From positions 1 through 9,326 of the forward strand of contig URNU01000036.1 in NCBI GenBank assembly GCA_900549275.1: a stretch of DNA of 9,326 nt, read 5' to 3'. A model generated the notes under the pieces. It saw only the letters and a list, made by a program, of their open reading frames with translations. It was not told where the DNA came from and made no database searches. The position numbers and the translations under genes were made by a program. Shown one piece after another: positions 6,501-9,326 of this stretch. The first letter of the stretch is position 1, and each line of letters starts with the position of its first letter. The DNA comes from an uncultured Collinsella sp. (GTDB lineage Bacteria > Actinomycetota > Coriobacteriia > Coriobacteriales > Coriobacteriaceae).

Positions 6501-6920
6501 ATGATTAAAGAGCTCTGCCGCGACGAGGCTATCCTGTCCCAGCGTTGCGAGGTCGCGACTGTCGAGGACGAGTCGGTCGCACAGGACCTGATCGATACCA
6601 TCAAGTCGCTCGACGATGCCGGTTGCCTTGCCGCTAACCAGATTGGCGTTACCAAGAAGGTTTGCGTCTATCTGGACGACGCCGGCGAGCCCCACGTGCT
6701 CTACAACCCCCGTCTGGTGTTTGGCCTGGGCGCCAGCAAGATGGAGGAGAGCTGCCTGACGCACGAGGAGGTCACCAAGTCCACGCGCTATATCAAGTGC
6801 AAGGTTGCCTTTGACCAGATTGTCGACGGCAAGATGAAGGAGTGCCGCCGCGACTACGCGGGCTTTGAGGCACAGATGATCCAGCATATGATCGATCACT
6901 GCCAAGGTAAACTTGTCTAG
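6501..6920 (+). CDS. Short peptide-deformylase-like protein lacking the catalytic Glu
   Basis: A 139-residue homologue of peptide deformylase, the metal enzyme that removes N-formyl from nascent proteins. The three PDF motifs are recognisable: motif 1 GCLAANQIG (41-49, Gln47 kept), motif 2 EESCLT (82-87, metal-ligand Cys85 kept) and motif 3 QHMIDHCQG (128-136). The usual third motif is HExDH; here His129 and His133, the metal ligands, are present but the catalytic Glu is Met130. Residues around it fit the short PDF-like clade found in gut Firmicutes and Actinobacteria (recalled, usually with HECDH). The protein may bind metal without deformylating, or act on another substrate. The start is ATG 6501 after GGAGG (6491-6495); the TTG at 6489 overlaps that RBS. 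A hairpin terminator follows. Confidence 0.85.
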   Translation: MIKELCRDEAILSQRCEVATVEDESVAQDLIDTIKSLDDAGCLAANQIGVTKKVCVYLDDAGEPHVLYNPRLVFGLGASKMEESCLTHEEVTKSTRYIKCKVAFDQIVDGKMKECRRDYAGFEAQMIQHMIDHCQGKLV

Positions 6921-6954
6921 GGTGACTACAGCACCGCACTTCGTCTCTTTTGGT

Positions 6955-6990
6955 CCGGGCGTGACATTGTTGTCATGTCCGGGCTTTTAT
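6955..6990 (+). terminator. Probable terminator after the deformylase-like gene
   Basis: CCGGGCGTGACA (6955-6966) pairs with TGTCATGTCCGG (6971-6982) over 12 positions, two of them G-U, around a TTGT loop. GCTTTTATGTTT follows. It is 34 bases after the stop codon. The T tract is short, so the strength is uncertain. Confidence 0.65.
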
Positions 6991-7051
6991 GTTTAGCGCC
7001 TTTTTGTTTGGAGACAATGAAATTAGCAAGAACGTAAAGCTAGGAGGCGCT

Positions 7052-8017
7052 ATGTGTACGAGTATTCGATTTACCGATAATTCTGGCCACATGTATCTAG
7101 GCCGCAACCTCGACTGGAGCTTTGACTACGGCCAACAGGTTCGCGTGATGCCTCGCGGGTTCCACATTCCGTATTCGTTTATCGACGATGCGTCGGCAGC
7201 ACACGCGGTAATCGGCATGTGCATCGATTACGAGAACTATCCCATGTTTTTCGACTGCGGCAACGATGCGGGTCTGGCTGTGGCGGGTCTCAATTTCCCG
7301 GGTTATGCCGAGTATGCCGAGGACCCTGTCGACGGCAAGACCAATATCGCGGCCTATGAGTTTCCCCTGTGGGTGGCAGCGACGTTCTCGACGGTCGATG
7401 AGGTCGAGGCTGCGCTGCACGACACGGTGATTGTCGCCAAATCTGCTGGAGAGGGGCTGGGCGTGTCGCTGCTCCATTGGATTATCGGCGACAGCCAGCG
7501 CAGCATCGTGGTCGAGATGATGGCTGACGGCCTGCATGTATACGACGATCCGGTCGACACCCTTGCCAATCAGCCCACCTTCCCGTGGCACATGGAAAAC
7601 CTGCGCACCTATATCACCGCCACAAGCGATTTTCCGCAGACGGCGACGTGGCGTGGCGCCGAGCTTAAGCCCTATGGCGCGGGCGCCGGCATGCGCGGTA
7701 TCCCGGGTGACTGCTATTCGCCGAGCCGTTTTGTAAAGGCGGCGTACCTCAATGCCAATTACCCGCAAAAGGAGAGCGAGGCCGAAAACGTCGTCCGTAT
7801 GTTCCGCTCGCTCGAGGGCGTGGTGATGATCGAGGGGGCGTCCAGGATGGGCGATGGCAAGTTCGAGAAGACTATCTACACCGGATGCTTTAGCGCGCGA
7901 ACGGGCAATTACTATTACTCAACGTATGGGGATCCGTCGATTCGCTACGTGAGCCTGATGGATGCCGAGGGTGCGAGCCCCGATAAGCTCGTGGCTCCCG
8001 AGCCGCGTCGTTCGTAG
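7052..8017 (+). CDS. bsh: Choloylglycine hydrolase family; probable bile salt hydrolase
   Basis: A 321-residue Ntn-hydrolase that cleaves glycine or taurine from conjugated bile acids. Catalytic and structural residues match the BSH set: Cys2 exposed as nucleophile after Met removal, Arg18 and Asp21 (GRNLDW), Asn81 in AGLNFPG where penicillin V acylases typically carry Tyr, Asn173 in ANQPTF, and Arg226 in PGDCYSPSRF. Length is typical (about 315-340). There is no signal peptide, consistent with intracellular enzymes. The start is fixed at 7052 by AGGAGG just upstream and by the need for Cys at position 2; the in-frame ATG at 6989 would bury the nucleophile. It appears to be a single-gene unit bounded by terminators on both sides. 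Penicillin V acylase activity remains a lesser alternative. Confidence 0.9.
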   Translation: MCTSIRFTDNSGHMYLGRNLDWSFDYGQQVRVMPRGFHIPYSFIDDASAAHAVIGMCIDYENYPMFFDCGNDAGLAVAGLNFPGYAEYAEDPVDGKTNIAAYEFPLWVAATFSTVDEVEAALHDTVIVAKSAGEGLGVSLLHWIIGDSQRSIVVEMMADGLHVYDDPVDTLANQPTFPWHMENLRTYITATSDFPQTATWRGAELKPYGAGAGMRGIPGDCYSPSRFVKAAYLNANYPQKESEAENVVRMFRSLEGVVMIEGASRMGDGKFEKTIYTGCFSARTGNYYYSTYGDPSIRYVSLMDAEGASPDKLVAPEPRRS

Positions 8018-8040
8018 CCGATAGCTTCACTGCAATGCAA

Positions 8041-8076
8041 AGCGCCCCTGCATCTCCCGTGAGGTGCAGGGGCGCT
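8041..8076. terminator. Strong hairpin between convergent bsh and kup, probably bidirectional
   Basis: Perfect 12-bp arms AGCGCCCCTGCA (8041-8052) and TGCAGGGGCGCT (8065-8076); with inner CTC/GAG pairs the stem extends to about 16 bp with a CCGT loop. It lies 23 bases after the bsh stop and 20 bases after the kup stop. Neither side has a long T tract (the minus strand reads TTTGC), so the function is inferred from stem strength and the convergent position. Confidence 0.7.
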
Positions 8077-8096
8077 GTCGTCGATTTGTGACGTCG

Positions 8097-9326
8097 CTAG
8101 AAGTCGGCGTCGTTGAGTTGTTCGCTCTCGAAGCCGTCGAGCTGTTGCTGTTCGGGCGTATCGGCGACGCTCTCGAGCAACTCGGTGGGATCGACGTTCA
8201 TGCTCTTGCCGGCCTCGTTGCCGTTGACCAAGTCGTCCGAGAAGATGTCGACCTCCATTTCCTCGGCCTCTTCGATCTGGATCTCGAGCGGCACCTGGGT
8301 GCGCACAAGTTTGACGGCCGGACGCATGCGGGCAAAGAGGGGTACGTACTCGATGATGATGGCCGAGTTCTCTAGACCGTACCAGCGTGCCGGGCTTCCG
8401 CAGGCGCGGCGGACGGCGTACTTGATGGCCATGACGCGGTGGTCATTGCGGTTGATGTCCGTTTCGGGGGCGAGCATCTTGCGCAGCATGCAAAAACGGA
8501 AGTCGCCCACGTTGCCGCGTGTCTCGTAGATGGAGTAAGTGTGATGCTGCGGCGGCAACTCACCCGATGCCATCAGGTCGCCAACGATCTGGCGCAGGTA
8601 GGCGTTGATGCGCTGATTGACCTTAAAGCCCAGGTCCAAGCGTACGCGGAACAAAAAGTCCGTGCCAAAGGTCTCGACGGAATACTCGTGCGTATAGGGT
8701 TCATCGGTAACGTGCACGTTGATGAACCAGTATGCCTTGGCACGCTTGGGATGTTTGTCCAGGATGGAATAAAGCACGTCGCGGTCGAGTGTGAGCGGAT
8801 CGGGGCTGTTGGTGAGGAACACCAGATTGTCGGCGAGCACGGGGTAGGTCTCGTCGTTGCGCAGGCGGTTGAGCTGATCGATGTACTTGGAGACGGGCAG
8901 CAGGATCGTTTGCGTGCGCTCGATGGCGGTGCCGCGGCGCCACACATACATAAGGCCAAACAGCAGCGAGGCCAAGAAGATCATGACGTAACCGCCGTCA
9001 AAGAACATGGTGAGGCACGAGGAGAAGAAGCACAGCTCAATGGCGCCGAAGAGCAGGGCGAAGACACAGGCGCCCAGCTTGTGCTTGAGGATGCCGGCGA
9101 TATAGCTCGTCAAAAGCGTCGTGGTCATAAGCATGGTCACGGTAATGGCGAGGCCATAGGCGCTCTCCATGCGCTCGGAGTTCTGGAACAGCAGCACGAT
9201 GAAGATGCAGCCGACCCACATGATGTTGTTGACGAGCGGAATATAGAGTTGGCCCTTGGTGTCGCTGGGGTAGTGGATGCGCAGGTGCGGCATAAGGTTG
9301 AGGCGCGTTGCCTCGGATACCAGCGA
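8097..9326 (-). CDS. kup: KUP-family potassium transporter, N-terminus beyond window
   Basis: The visible 409 residues are the C-terminal two thirds of a Kup/HAK/KT low-affinity K+ uptake permease, which imports K+ with protons across the cytoplasmic membrane. The open frame continues past 9326. Family features include SEATRLNLMPHLRIHYPSDT at the left end, GQLYIPLVNNIMWVGC and the SAYGLAITVTMLMTT segment, both conserved in Kup, then two further membrane segments ending at MYVWRRG. A soluble C-terminal region of about 270 residues follows, with FLTNSPD and GFKV-type motifs. The tail is acidic (EEAEEMEVD, then DGFESEQLNDADF). The gene converges on bsh and shares the hairpin at 8041. The start and the pore residues cannot be assessed here. 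Confidence 0.9.
   Translation of the reverse strand, partial: SLVSEATRLNLMPHLRIHYPSDTKGQLYIPLVNNIMWVGCIFIVLLFQNSERMESAYGLAITVTMLMTTTLLTSYIAGILKHKLGACVFALLFGAIELCFFSSCLTMFFDGGYVMIFLASLLFGLMYVWRRGTAIERTQTILLPVSKYIDQLNRLRNDETYPVLADNLVFLTNSPDPLTLDRDVLYSILDKHPKRAKAYWFINVHVTDEPYTHEYSVETFGTDFLFRVRLDLGFKVNQRINAYLRQIVGDLMASGELPPQHHTYSIYETRGNVGDFRFCMLRKMLAPETDINRNDHRVMAIKYAVRRACGSPARWYGLENSAIIIEYVPLFARMRPAVKLVRTQVPLEIQIEEAEEMEVDIFSDDLVNGNEAGKSMNVDPTELLESVADTPEQQQLDGFESEQLNDADF

Noticed and set aside
6357..6905. 182-codon minus-strand ORF across the deformylase-like gene
   Set aside because: Antisense of a gene with three PDF motifs, a good RBS and a terminator.

Overview
The window is about 60% G+C. 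It reads like a chromosomal segment of a gut-associated Actinobacterium, most likely class Coriobacteriia (Collinsella-like). That placement is an inference from codon use, the bile salt hydrolase, the thiamine-salvage start and general protein character; no rRNA or marker gene is present to prove it. No tRNA, rRNA, CRISPR array, IS element or phage gene was seen. The content is metabolic and transport housekeeping with some accessory flavour.

Layout. (1) 1-791, minus strand: a TPP riboswitch, an intrinsic terminator and the first 211 codons of thiM (hydroxyethylthiazole kinase), which runs off the left edge. (2) 800-2674, plus strand: a Cof-type HAD phosphatase and, 10 bases later, a LysR-type regulator, apparently one operon. 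(3) 2675-3963, plus strand: an AT-rich control region with a near-ideal LysR operator, then a short MetE-like methionine synthase. The regulator resembles the streptococcal MtaR/CpsY/MetR group. The operator has the same TATAG-N7-CTATA skeleton as the MET-box I recall for that group, so regulator, site and target fit one methionine regulon. (4) 3964-4194: a stretch with a promoter-like element, an RBS and the start of a plus-strand ORF that seems cut off where the next gene begins. (5) 4195-6307, minus strand: a small alpha/beta hydrolase downstream of an NCS2/AzgA-type purine permease, with a strong terminator between them. (6) 6501-6920, plus strand: a short peptide-deformylase-like protein whose HExxH motif reads HMIDH, so the catalytic glutamate is missing. 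It ends at a hairpin terminator. (7) 7052-8017, plus strand: a choloylglycine hydrolase with all the residues expected of a bile salt hydrolase. (8) 8041-8076: a strong shared hairpin between convergent genes. (9) 8097-9326, minus strand: the C-terminal 409 residues of a KUP-type potassium transporter, whose N-terminus lies beyond the right edge.

The genes form several independent units: thiamine salvage, methionine synthesis, purine uptake, bile acid deconjugation and potassium uptake. No large novel multi-gene system is evident. The points most worth following are the deformylase homologue with a missing catalytic residue, the LysR/MET-box/MetE-like circuit, and the apparently truncated ORF at 4086.
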